Source: Candidatus Dormiibacterota bacterium
GTDB lineage: Bacteria; Chloroflexota; Dormibacteria; Aeolococcales; Aeolococcaceae
Assembly: GCA_003135255.1 (NCBI GenBank)
Contig: PLAX01000200.1
Span: 1-7,108 of the forward strand
Length of the DNA stretch: 7,108 nt
Reading direction: 5' to 3'
Shown: positions 1-6,043 of the stretch, piece after piece
How the letters are laid out: each line of letters begins with the position of its first letter
Position numbering within the stretch: position 1 is the first letter of the stretch
The notes under the pieces: model-generated
Databases searched by the model: none
What the model saw: only the letters and a program-made list of their open reading frames with translations
What the model was told of the DNA's origin: nothing
Translations under genes and position numbers: made by a program

Positions 1-961
1 ACCAGGCGAAGAGCGGCGTGTACCACGCCTGGTCGGAGAAGACCGGCGTCCCCGACCCGGGCTCCGAGGTCATGCCGGCGAAGCTGGTGGGCGGGGCGGC
101 GACCAGCCCGGGAAGGGCGTGGAGGGTGCCGGCGGTGATGCCGATGCCGTCGGCGGGATTCGTGATGACGTAGCCGGCGCTGCACTGCCCGGACGTGTAG
201 TGGGCGTCGGTGCAGGCGTCGTGGAGCGCGCCCACGAAGCCGAGCCCCCCACCCAGGAAGCAGATCAGGACCGTGAGCACTCCCACCGACATGCGCGCCC
301 CGAGCCGCTCGGCGAGGCTCACCACCAGGAGCACCAGCACCACCGCGAGGATCACCTGGGGCAGCCAGAGCGACGGACCGTCGCCGAGACCGAGGCGCAT
401 CAGCATCCCCGAGGTGAAGTCGGGGAGGAAGGGGTAGTAGAGCGGGGTGCCGCTCATGATCGGGTTCTGGGGCGGGAAGTTGTGGGCCGTGCTGAAGCTG
501 GACGCCGTGATCAGGTGCTGCGCCCAGTCGGGGATCCAGTACCCGGTGACCAGATCGCCGGCGGTGTCCTGGGACATGGCCCGGGAGAGGAGCAGGGTGA
601 ATGCGACCGCCGCGACCACGGCGATGACCGCCAGGGCCAGGGTGCCGCGGGACCGGCCTCGGGCATCCTCCAGGGACGCCTGCCAGGTGGCGACCACGCT
701 GACCCGGAGCCGCCAGGCCAGCAGCAGCGATCCTCCCCCCACGATGACCGGCGCCAGCAGGATCGATGCCGGGCCGAGGCCGATGCCGATGCTGAGAAGG
801 AAGCAGACCGTTGCATCGAGCGCGAAGGCGGCGATGGTCGCGATGGCGAGCCGCTCGCCGAGCCGGAGCGGGGTGACCACCAGGCCGAGCACGGCAAAGC
901 CGGAGGCGGCACCGAGGAGGGCGAGCAGCAGGAGGAGCGCGGTGCTACCCGGCCCCGTCAC
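1..961 (-). CDS. Polytopic membrane protein, N-terminal 320 residues (runs off the left edge)
   Basis: This minus-strand frame is open from a GTG at 961-959 to the window edge, so the C-terminus is missing. The GTG is the first possible start after the upstream PMT stop in this frame, 54 nt beyond that stop. No clear Shine-Dalgarno precedes it, so it probably depends on readthrough transcription from the PMT gene. The product is strongly hydrophobic, with predicted helices near residues 7-30, 38-60, 65-82, 107-126, 199-217 and 225-247. A long polar, probably extracytoplasmic stretch (about 128-198) carries DWAQH at 145-149, NFPPQNP at 161-167 and LYYPFLPDF at 174-182. A second polar stretch (248-265) contains Cys250 and Cys260. 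A Pro/Tyr-rich first loop after several helices recalls GT-C fold glycosyltransferases and large uncharacterised envelope proteins, and the PMT neighbour agrees. That family call is an inference; I do not recognise the protein. Confidence 0.75.
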   Translation of the reverse strand, partial: MTGPGSTALLLLLALLGAASGFAVLGLVVTPLRLGERLAIATIAAFALDATVCFLLSIGIGLGPASILLAPVIVGGGSLLLAWRLRVSVVATWQASLEDARGRSRGTLALAVIAVVAAVAFTLLLSRAMSQDTAGDLVTGYWIPDWAQHLITASSFSTAHNFPPQNPIMSGTPLYYPFLPDFTSGMLMRLGLGDGPSLWLPQVILAVVLVLLVVSLAERLGARMSVGVLTVLICFLGGGLGFVGALHDACTDAHYTSGQCSAGYVITNPADGIGITAGTLHALPGLVAAPPTSFAGMTSEPGSGTPVFSDQAWYTPLFAW

Positions 962-1015
962 CTGGTGACCCCGAGCGGCGGCCGGAGCGCAGGGCTCCCC
1001 GGACCGGTCATGGCC

Positions 1016-2986
1016 CTACCAGGCGTCCACCCATAGGCGCATCTGCTGGTCCGGAGTGGTCAGCGGGATGGCGGTCCACACCGGGTAGAAGAAGATGAAG
1101 GCGGCGACCACCGCCGCCACTCCCGCATAGGCGAGCGGGGCCAGCGACCACCATCTGCCGGCAGCGAAGAAGCGCACGTGGCGCAGCGCGGCGAGAGCGT
1201 AGGCGAGGCCCAGGGCGAGGAAGATGAGCATCCCCAGAGCGTGGTAGTAGAAGAGGACGCGCGCCTTGTTGCCCGGCACCCACATCATCCACGAGGCGAT
1301 GTAGCCGAGGACGATGAAGGCGGGCACGAAGCGGCGTGAGACGACCGCGAAGACGCCCGCACACGCGCAGAAGACCCCGAGGCCGAGGAAGCCGAGGTAG
1401 AAGAGTGGGCCCACCGGGCCGATGGGCCCGGGCTGGGTGCGGGTGATGAGGTCGATGCCCGGCTCGGCGGCGTGGAAGGTCAGGATCATGGTGACGAGCG
1501 ACACCACCATGAGCGCGCCGACACATACGCGGAACCACTTCGCGCCCGCCATCATCCGCCACACGCAGAAGAGCAGACCGAGGATGCCGAGCCACCACAC
1601 CGCCGGGTTGCCCATGTTGGTGATGACACCCGTGCCCGTGACGCTGGGTGCGTCGAGCAGCGGAGCGCTCTGGTAGTACATCAGCACCGGGTGCTCCATG
1701 ATCGGCCAGGTGTACCAGCGGGATGCGTAGGGATGTCCGTGGCACTCCAGCTCCTGGTAGCGGAGGCTCGCCTCGTTGATGGCGATGATGTTGGAGATCG
1801 CCTGCACCGGGTTGGGGACGGTGACGCCGTCCGCCTTCGTCACCGGGACCTGCAGGATCTTGACGTTGTTCGGGTACGGCGCCGTGGTGAGGCCCGAGAC
1901 GTTGGGATTGCAGGCGACGAACTGGTAGACGTCGTCGTGACCGATGGTCAGGTAGCGCGACCAGCTGGCGCAGAAGATCACCACCACCAGAGCGAGACCG
2001 GCCGCGTAGTGGAGCCACGCCCTCGACCCGGCCGCCTCCTTCCAGAGCACCGTCTCGTGGCGGCGCGCCCCGGCCAGTCGCCGGAGGGCGGGGAGGATCC
2101 CGGCTGCGTAGGGGGCCAGCCAGCGGAGCAACACCAGTCCGGCGATCACCACCAGTGGAGCGACGGCGGTCAGCTTGGCCGCGAATGCCAGCCCCAGACC
2201 GACGGCCAGGAGGTAGAGGGTGACCCGCCACTGGCGGCGCGTCCTCGCCTGCCAGTGGAGCAGGAATAGATACCAGGCCAGCGCGGTGAAGAAGATCGCC
2301 GGCATGTCGAGAAGGCCCAGCCGGGACTCGACGAAGGCCAGCCCGTCGAGGCAGAGCAGCAGCGACGCGACGATGGCGAAGAAGCGGTCGCGGCGCAGCC
2401 GCAGCGCGATCAGGTACATCAGGCCGCAGAGCAGGCTGCCGGTCAGCACCGCGGTCATCCGCCAGCCCCAGGTGTTGAAGCCGAGGATCGCGATCGACGG
2501 GGTCATCAGCAGCTTGACCAGGGGGGGTTCGGGGTCGAAGTAGCTGATCGCCGGGGAGTGGAGATCGTCGGCGGCGTCGGTCGGGAAGTACACCTCGTCG
2601 AAGACCTGGCCGCACGCCTTGATGGTCTTCTTGCCGACGGGCACCTCCTCGCAGGCGCTGGAGGCACTGTTGTGGGCGTTGCCGACGCCGAGGATCTGGA
2701 TGGCAGGCACCGACGTCGCGTTGCCGCCCAGGAAGTTGGGCAGGATCGGGCTGCCCCAGCGGAGCAGGAAGGCGAGCAGGGTCAGCGCTATGACCAGGGC
2801 GACGTCGACGCGGGTGAGGTCGAGGAAGCCGCGCAGCCCGGCCCTGACCAGAGGACGATCGTCGGTCGCTGTGAAGGCGGGCGCGGCGGGCACCGGGGCC
2901 TCCGCCGGCTCCTCGGCGGACGGTACCGGCGACGTGCTGCCGGTGGTGGCGTCCGGGGGCATCCCGGGCGGGGGCTCCTCGGTCAT
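1016..2986 (-). CDS. PMT-family (GT39) protein O-mannosyltransferase, integral membrane
   Basis: The 656-residue product matches the protein O-mannosyltransferase family, which transfers mannose from a polyprenyl-phosphate donor to Ser/Thr of exported proteins on the outer face of the cytoplasmic membrane. Residues 1-55 are a Pro/Ala/Glu-rich, probably disordered cytoplasmic tail; the first helix is near 60-77. The catalytic acidic pair of the first external loop is visible as FDEVYFP (Asp130-Glu131), followed by YFDPEPPLVKLL (149-160), Arg176 in WGWRM and ESRLGLLDM (220-228), the usual PMT landmarks. The C-terminal half (about 425-640) matches the four-helix PMT C-terminal region, with WYTWPIMEHP, TNMGNP and VPGNKARVLFYYHALG (570-585). 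Residues about 81-128 form a longer than expected first loop with Cys112 and Cys125. The start ATG overlaps the upstream stop as ATGA, so translation is likely coupled. Family assignment is firm; the protein substrates are unknown. Confidence 0.93.
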   Translation of the reverse strand: MTEEPPPGMPPDATTGSTSPVPSAEEPAEAPVPAAPAFTATDDRPLVRAGLRGFLDLTRVDVALVIALTLLAFLLRWGSPILPNFLGGNATSVPAIQILGVGNAHNSASSACEEVPVGKKTIKACGQVFDEVYFPTDAADDLHSPAISYFDPEPPLVKLLMTPSIAILGFNTWGWRMTAVLTGSLLCGLMYLIALRLRRDRFFAIVASLLLCLDGLAFVESRLGLLDMPAIFFTALAWYLFLLHWQARTRRQWRVTLYLLAVGLGLAFAAKLTAVAPLVVIAGLVLLRWLAPYAAGILPALRRLAGARRHETVLWKEAAGSRAWLHYAAGLALVVVIFCASWSRYLTIGHDDVYQFVACNPNVSGLTTAPYPNNVKILQVPVTKADGVTVPNPVQAISNIIAINEASLRYQELECHGHPYASRWYTWPIMEHPVLMYYQSAPLLDAPSVTGTGVITNMGNPAVWWLGILGLLFCVWRMMAGAKWFRVCVGALMVVSLVTMILTFHAAEPGIDLITRTQPGPIGPVGPLFYLGFLGLGVFCACAGVFAVVSRRFVPAFIVLGYIASWMMWVPGNKARVLFYYHALGMLIFLALGLAYALAALRHVRFFAAGRWWSLAPLAYAGVAAVVAAFIFFYPVWTAIPLTTPDQQMRLWVDAW

Positions 2987-3555
2987 CGCCGCCGGTTCCT
3001 CCGCCGCGAGCGGCTGGGGTTCGGGCGGGTCTCCGGGCCCTCGGCGCGCCGGTGCGGGGAGACTGCCGCCTCGATCTGGCGCTGAAGCACGGCGGCTCCG
3101 GCAAGCGGGATGACCAGCTCGTCGTCGAAGACGCAGCGGCGGGTGAGCAGGCGGCGGAGGCGGGCGGTGTCGGGGTGGCGGAGCTGGAGGACGAGGGCGT
3201 CGACACCGGCCAGGCCCTTGGGCGTCCGGGCCCGTCCCTGGACCGCCGCGGCGAGCTTCGCGATCCGAGCCCGGCGCACCTCGACGAGGTCGATGCGCAC
3301 CGTCACGGTCAGGTACCGGAAGACCAGCTGCCCGCCGTCGAGCCGCGCGTAGCTGTAGCGCTGCCGCATCCAGAGCGAGATGGCCAGCCCGAGGGTCAGC
3401 GCCGCGAAGACGAGCCAGACCTGCCCCGCCCCCTCGTCCTTCCGGGACCCGACGACGGCGCCCAGCACCACGCAGAGCACGCCGACGGCCGTCAGTGAGT
3501 ACCCATACCGGCGCCAGCGGTCACGGTCGTAGAGGTTGGTGAAGCGCTGCTGCAT
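2983..3555 (-). CDS. Two-helix membrane protein with bacterial PH-like domain
   Basis: I start this gene at the ATG at 3555-3553, giving 190 residues; the same frame continues upstream into nadA, but that part is low-complexity shadow sequence. Residues 1-16 are polar and basic, and two hydrophobic helices follow (about 18-36 and 44-63) separated by a short SRKDEGAG turn. Next comes an alternating, strand-rich region (about 64-150) of the form RYSYARLDGGQLVFRY...VRIDLVEVRRARI, typical of bacterial PH-type domains that follow a helix pair, then a helix near 152-166. The last 24 residues are very basic (ending RSRRRNRRR). The stop overlaps the PMT start as ATGA, implying coupled translation and perhaps a shared task at the membrane. 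There is no Shine-Dalgarno before the ATG; a GTG at 3597 is an alternative start. The PH fold is inferred from pattern only, and the function is unknown. Confidence 0.8.
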   Translation of the reverse strand: MQQRFTNLYDRDRWRRYGYSLTAVGVLCVVLGAVVGSRKDEGAGQVWLVFAALTLGLAISLWMRQRYSYARLDGGQLVFRYLTVTVRIDLVEVRRARIAKLAAAVQGRARTPKGLAGVDALVLQLRHPDTARLRRLLTRRCVFDDELVIPLAGAAVLQRQIEAAVSPHRRAEGPETRPNPSRSRRRNRRR

Positions 3556-3656
3556 CGATTTCGGCGCCGAGCATAACCGGGCGGGGCCTCGCGTCACCGG
3601 CACCCGATCAGCGGCGCTGGCCGTTCCAGCCCGGCGTCCAGCCGCGCACCCGGTCG
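3556..3656 (-). promoter_or_regulatory. Intergenic gap nadA to PH-domain gene, possible weak promoter
   Basis: This 101-bp gap follows the nadA stop. Read on the minus strand it holds TATGCT at 3575-3570 (4 of 6 matches to a -10 box) and GTGACG at 3597-3592 (4 of 6 to a -35 box), 16 nt apart. The transcript would begin only a few bases before the ATG at 3555. There is also a perfect palindrome TCGGCGCCGA at 3561-3570 and a small GCTGG/CCAGC hairpin at 3616-3630. Neither hairpin is followed by a T-run, so I see no convincing intrinsic terminator for nadA. The PH-domain gene may be transcribed from here, from nadA, or both. Confidence 0.25.
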
Positions 3657-4646
3657 CTACGCCGCGATGGCGACCATCCGGTCGAGGGCCCGGCGCGCCT
3701 GCGACGCCACCGGCTCGGGCACGCTGACCCGGGGTTCCATCCGCTCCAGGCAGGCCGCGACCTTCTCCAGGGTGATCTTCTTCATGTAGGGGCAGACCGC
3801 GTCCTCGGACGCCGGCAGGAAGCGCTTGCCCGGAGCCAGCAGATTCATCCTGTGAAGGATGCCCACCTCGGTCGCCACGATGAAGGTGGTGGCCGGCGAC
3901 TCCACCGCCCTGCGCACCATCCCCTCGGTCGAGGCGACGATGCAGCTCGAGCCCTGGTAGTCGCCGTGGCCGAGGCGATAGAGGGTCGCGGAGGTGCAGC
4001 CGCATTCGGGATGCAGGAGCAGCTCGGCGTCGGGGTGGCGGCGGCGGGCAGCCTCCAGGTCGTCGGGATCGATGCCGGCGTGGACGTGGCACTCACCCAT
4101 CCAGACCTGCATCCGGCGCCCGGTCACCCTCTCCAGGTGAGCACCCAGGAACATGTCGGGGCAGAAGAGGATCTCGGCGTCCTCGGGGATGGCCCGGATC
4201 ACCGCCTCGGCGTTGGACGAGGTGCAGCAGTAGTCGGATTCGGCCTTGACCTCGGCCGAGGTGTTCACGTAGGAGACCACCACCGCGCCCGGATGCTGGG
4301 CCTTCCAGGCGCGCAATTGGTCAGCGGTGATGGTGTCGGCCAGCGAGCACCCCGCCTCCAGATCGGGCAGGAGGACCGTCTTCCCCGGTGAGAGGATCGC
4401 GGCGGTCTCGGCCATGAAGTGGACCCCGCAGAAGACGATCACCTCGGCGTCCGTCCGGGCGGCCTGGCGCGAGAGGTTGAGGGAGTCGCCGACGATGTCG
4501 GCGATGTCCTGCACCTCGGGGAGCTGGTAGTTGTGGGCGAGGATGACCGCGTTGCGCTGGCGGCGCAGGCGCTCGATGCGGGCGGCGAGCTCACGAGCGG
4601 GGGCGCCGGAAAGGGCGGCGTCGGGGCGGGCGAGGGCGACGGCCAT
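3657..4646 (-). CDS. nadA: Quinolinate synthase NadA
   Basis: NadA condenses iminoaspartate with dihydroxyacetone phosphate to give quinolinate, the second step of de novo NAD synthesis in the cytoplasm. The 329-residue protein carries the full family signature: AHNYQ (37-41), GDSLNLSR (53-60), FCGVHFMAETA (72-82), LPDLEAGCSLAD (93-104), VSYVNTSAEVKAESD (124-138), CTSSNAE (141-147), HPEC (212-215), EVGILHRM (260-267) and CPYMKKITLEK (285-295). Cys100, Cys215 and Cys285 fit the three ligands of the oxygen-sensitive [4Fe-4S] cluster, whose open iron binds the intermediate; His38, Tyr40, His212 and Glu214 are active-site positions by family comparison. All expected residues are present, so the enzyme should be active. 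The ATG at 4646 has AGGAGA at 4656-4651, a good ribosome binding site. nadB and nadC are not beside it in this window. It has its own promoter region upstream. Confidence 0.97.
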   Translation of the reverse strand: MAVALARPDAALSGAPARELAARIERLRRQRNAVILAHNYQLPEVQDIADIVGDSLNLSRQAARTDAEVIVFCGVHFMAETAAILSPGKTVLLPDLEAGCSLADTITADQLRAWKAQHPGAVVVSYVNTSAEVKAESDYCCTSSNAEAVIRAIPEDAEILFCPDMFLGAHLERVTGRRMQVWMGECHVHAGIDPDDLEAARRRHPDAELLLHPECGCTSATLYRLGHGDYQGSSCIVASTEGMVRRAVESPATTFIVATEVGILHRMNLLAPGKRFLPASEDAVCPYMKKITLEKVAACLERMEPRVSVPEPVASQARRALDRMVAIAA

Positions 4647-4650
4647 GCGG

Positions 4651-4656
4651 TCTCCT
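4651..4656 (-). promoter_or_regulatory. Ribosome binding site of nadA
   Basis: On the minus strand AGGAGA precedes the ATG at 4646 with 4 intervening bases. It fixes the nadA start and is one of only two strong Shine-Dalgarno sites in the window. Confidence 0.85.
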
Positions 4657-4675
4657 GGGTGGATTCCGATCTCTA

Positions 4676-4704
4676 CAGGTTTAGGTCAACCTGACTTTAT
4701 GTCA
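4676..4704. promoter_or_regulatory. Stacked inverted repeats, candidate operator of nadA
   Basis: Two inverted repeats share bases here. CAGGTT-TAGGTC-AACCTG (4676-4693) has perfect 6-bp arms and also contains AGGTCAACCT, a perfect 4-bp-arm palindrome. TGAC-TTTAT-GTCA (4692-4704) has perfect 4-bp arms. On the minus strand the element TTGAC occurs twice, at 4705-4701 and 4689-4685, 16 bp apart start to start. The block is AT-rich in a GC-rich setting and lies over and just downstream of the predicted nadA transcription start, where a repressor would block initiation. NAD genes are commonly repressed by NiaR, NrtR, NadR or NadQ regulators in other bacteria. I cannot assign this site to any of them. 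Confidence 0.5.
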
Positions 4705-4733
4705 AGTATACCTTAATTGCCCGGCGTGGTCAC
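4705..4733 (-). promoter_or_regulatory. Predicted nadA promoter
   Basis: On the minus strand TATACT (4710-4705) matches the -10 consensus at 5 of 6 positions, and GTGACC (4733-4728) matches TTGACA at 4 of 6, with exactly 17 bp between. The transcription start would fall near 4698, giving a leader of about 50 nt that contains the Shine-Dalgarno site. A TTGACA at 4705-4700 looks like a -35 box but has no acceptable -10 at the right distance, so I prefer the arrangement given. Confidence 0.5.
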
Positions 4734-4753
4734 CAGGCCCGCCGGCTCGCCAT

Positions 4754-4822
4754 CGCACCCTGTCCGGCAGCACGGCCCGTGTGGGTGCGGATCAGCGGGC
4801 GGGCTGCCGGCAGCCGGCCGGC
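4754..4822. repeat. GC-rich hairpins between marR-type gene and nadA, possible terminator
   Basis: After the regulator stop at 4835 the DNA can fold several ways. GCCGGC-AGCCG-GCCGGC spans 4806-4822, overlapping the perfect palindrome GGCTGCCGGCAGCC at 4802-4815. Further on, CGCACCC (4754-4760) pairs with GGGTGCG (4783-4789) and encloses CACGG-C-CCGTG (4771-4781). No T-run follows any stem, so if this ends the regulator transcript it does so without a classical U-tract. Strong stems are also expected by chance in such GC-rich DNA. Confidence 0.3.
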
Positions 4823-4834
4823 GGGAAGCGGAAA

Positions 4835-5929
4835 TCAGACGGCCGTCACCGAGATCCTGCTGGCGCCGCCGCTCACGTCCAGCTCGTAGCGGTCGGCCGC
4901 CTGCTCATAGCCGGGGCTGTCCAGGGTGGCGGGGGCGCCCGCGGAGCCGAGCTGCCGGCCGTCGACGCTGAGCCGGCTCAAACCCCCGATGACGCGGATG
5001 CGAAAGGGCACGCCGGCCGGTCGAGAGAGGGTGACGCGGCTGGCCCCACCGCGGATGCGGAGCGGCACCGTGCCCTCGGGGCGGGGCAGGCGGACGTCGA
5101 TGCGGCTGGCACCGCCGGTGAGGCTGAACCCCGTGACCCGGGCCGCCGTCAGGTCGGCGTCCACCTCCGAGGCACCGCCGCGGACGTCGACATCCCAGGG
5201 GATGGCCCCATTGATCAGCACCTCGCCACGCCCCGCCCCGGCGGAGAAGAGGCCGGGGAAGGTCATCGTCACCGTCCCCCCCTGCACGCGAACCCGGGGG
5301 GCGCGGCGGTCGAAATTGGCCCGGAAGAGTTCCGACATGCGACCGTCGGCCCGGATCCGAAACTTGGAGAGGTTGCCGACGATCTCCAGGCGACCGGCGG
5401 TCACCGCCCCGAGCGGCGTCGACAGCCCATCGGATTCCTCGCCGCCCGCCTGGCCAGCCGCTCGCAGCCGGGCGGTGATGGCCTGCGTCGCCTCGGCGCT
5501 GCGCGTGGCGTAGTCCGTGAGCAGGGCGAGCTGGGCGTCGTCGTACCCCGCGTACAGCTTCTCGACGGCGGCGCCGATGGCGGCGTACTCGGCGACGACG
5601 CGCTCCATCCCGTCGGGAACGAGCCGAGCGATGACCCGCCGCCGGTCCGCGGGGTCGGGCTCGCGGCGCACGATCCCCGCCCGCTCCAGGCGATCCAGAA
5701 CGCCGGTCACGGCCCCGGTGGTCAGGCTGATCAGCTCCGCCAGGCGTCCCGCGGTCATCGGCCCCTCGATGTCGAGGAGGTTGATGGCGTGGAGATCGGT
5801 GGCGCTCATCCCCAGCCGCTCGGCGATGGCCTGGTTGTGCAGGACCGTCCAGGCCACCTGGCGACGCACCGCCTCGGTGAGGCGGCGGATCAGGTCGGCA
5901 CGGGCGGGGGTTGACTCTGGCTTGGACAT
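4835..5929 (-). CDS. MarR-family regulator fused to a repeat-rich beta-solenoid-like domain
   Basis: The 364-residue protein has two parts. Residues 1-158 are a MarR winged helix: a helical start, the HTH region about 55-88 (PMTAGRLAELI...TTGAVTGVLDRLERAGIVRRE), the wing signature DPADRRRVIARL at 92-103 and a C-terminal dimerisation helix to about 156. MarR proteins bind palindromic DNA as dimers and usually release it on binding a ligand, yet a typical one is only 140-160 residues. After a Gly/Glu-rich linker (159-172) comes a strand-rich domain with GG(A/L)S motifs at 251, 272, 294, 315 and 354, the first four at a 21-22-residue period, and a degenerate GNLS copy at 185. This resembles DUF4097/toast-rack type beta-solenoids. 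No membrane helix is present, so it should be cytoplasmic. The ATG at 5929 lacks a Shine-Dalgarno and lies beside GCTTAGC palindromes. Its ligand is unknown. Confidence 0.9.
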   Translation of the reverse strand: MSKPESTPARADLIRRLTEAVRRQVAWTVLHNQAIAERLGMSATDLHAINLLDIEGPMTAGRLAELISLTTGAVTGVLDRLERAGIVRREPDPADRRRVIARLVPDGMERVVAEYAAIGAAVEKLYAGYDDAQLALLTDYATRSAEATQAITARLRAAGQAGGEESDGLSTPLGAVTAGRLEIVGNLSKFRIRADGRMSELFRANFDRRAPRVRVQGGTVTMTFPGLFSAGAGRGEVLINGAIPWDVDVRGGASEVDADLTAARVTGFSLTGGASRIDVRLPRPEGTVPLRIRGGASRVTLSRPAGVPFRIRVIGGLSRLSVDGRQLGSAGAPATLDSPGYEQAADRYELDVSGGASRISVTAV

Positions 5930-5930
5930 T

Positions 5931-5956
5931 TGCTTAGCATGTCGATAGCTTAGCTA
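5931..5956. promoter_or_regulatory. Twin palindromes with core GCTTAGC, candidate MarR operator
   Basis: Two perfect odd-length palindromes lie in the divergent gap: TGCTTAGCA (5931-5939) and TAGCTTAGCTA (5946-5956). They share the seven-base core GCTTAGC and their centres (5935 and 5951) are 16 bp apart, about one and a half helical turns. A third overlapping inverted repeat, CTTAG-CTA-CTAAG, covers 5949-5961. The first site ends one base before the regulator's start codon. Short AT-rich palindromes beside the regulator's own gene are the usual form of MarR operators, so autoregulation and control of the divergent operon is a reasonable inference. Confidence 0.55.
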
Positions 5957-6028
5957 CTAAGATATCACCCAGGAAGATCCGATCACGCGAGAAGTATGGC
6001 AGCCGCGGATCGGTCCCCTCAGTTGTGC

Positions 6029-6034
6029 AAGGAG
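6029..6034 (+). promoter_or_regulatory. Ribosome binding site of the 50-residue protein
   Basis: AAGGAG lies 9 bases before the ATG at 6044. This decides the start: the upstream in-frame ATG at 5996 has no such site and would add 16 residues without family character. It is the only strong Shine-Dalgarno of the three-gene operon, so it may feed ribosomes to all three genes. Confidence 0.8.
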
Positions 6035-6043
6035 ACCCGTGAG

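Larger units (their letters stand above)
5930..6043. promoter_or_regulatory. Divergent promoter region, regulator versus small-protein operon
   Basis: This 114-bp gap separates two divergent starts. Its left half (5930-5966) is AT-rich and holds the palindromes noted separately plus GATATC at 5961-5966. For the plus strand, TAAGAT (5958-5963) with TTAGCA (5934-5939) 18 bp upstream is a weak -10/-35 candidate, each 4 of 6. That pair would overlap both palindromes, as expected for a repressed promoter. For the minus strand I find no convincing -35, and the lack of a Shine-Dalgarno suggests a very short or absent leader. The right half is GC-rich leader sequence for the plus-strand operon. Confidence 0.4.

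Noticed and set aside
119..1036. Plus-strand open frame of 305 codons opposite the left membrane protein
   Set aside because: Its translation is low-complexity Glu/Arg/Gly/His-rich with no domain, while the opposite strand encodes a coherent series of membrane helices. It is a GC-rich antisense shadow.
1008..3206. Minus-strand open frame of 732 codons overlapping the PMT gene
   Set aside because: It is Arg/Pro/Ser-rich without motifs, whereas the other frame holds the full PMT signature.
3556..4092. Upstream extension of the PH-like gene into nadA (369-codon frame)
   Set aside because: The extra part is Arg/Pro/Gly-rich, overlaps the well conserved nadA, and domain-like sequence begins only at the ATG at 3555.
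4700..4705. TTGACA on the minus strand as the nadA -35 box
   Set aside because: No acceptable -10 lies 16-18 bp downstream (TAAACC, AAACCT or AACCTG), while TATACT just upstream fits a -10 with its own spaced -35.
5083..5179. GC-rich repetitive DNA inside the regulator gene considered as a DNA repeat array
   Set aside because: The periodicity is at the protein level (GGAS motifs every 21-22 residues) and the DNA copies differ too much to be a mobile or CRISPR-like array.
4781..5914. Plus-strand open frame of 377 codons opposite the MarR-type gene
   Set aside because: Its composition is Gly/Asp/Arg-rich with no recognisable fold; the minus strand carries the MarR motifs and the ordered repeats.
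5976..6013. Inverted repeat GATCCG (5976-5981) and CGGATC (6006-6011) in the leader of the small-protein operon
   Set aside because: The arms are only 6 bp with a 24-base loop and can pair in alternative registers; this is within chance expectation and shows no attenuator or riboswitch architecture.
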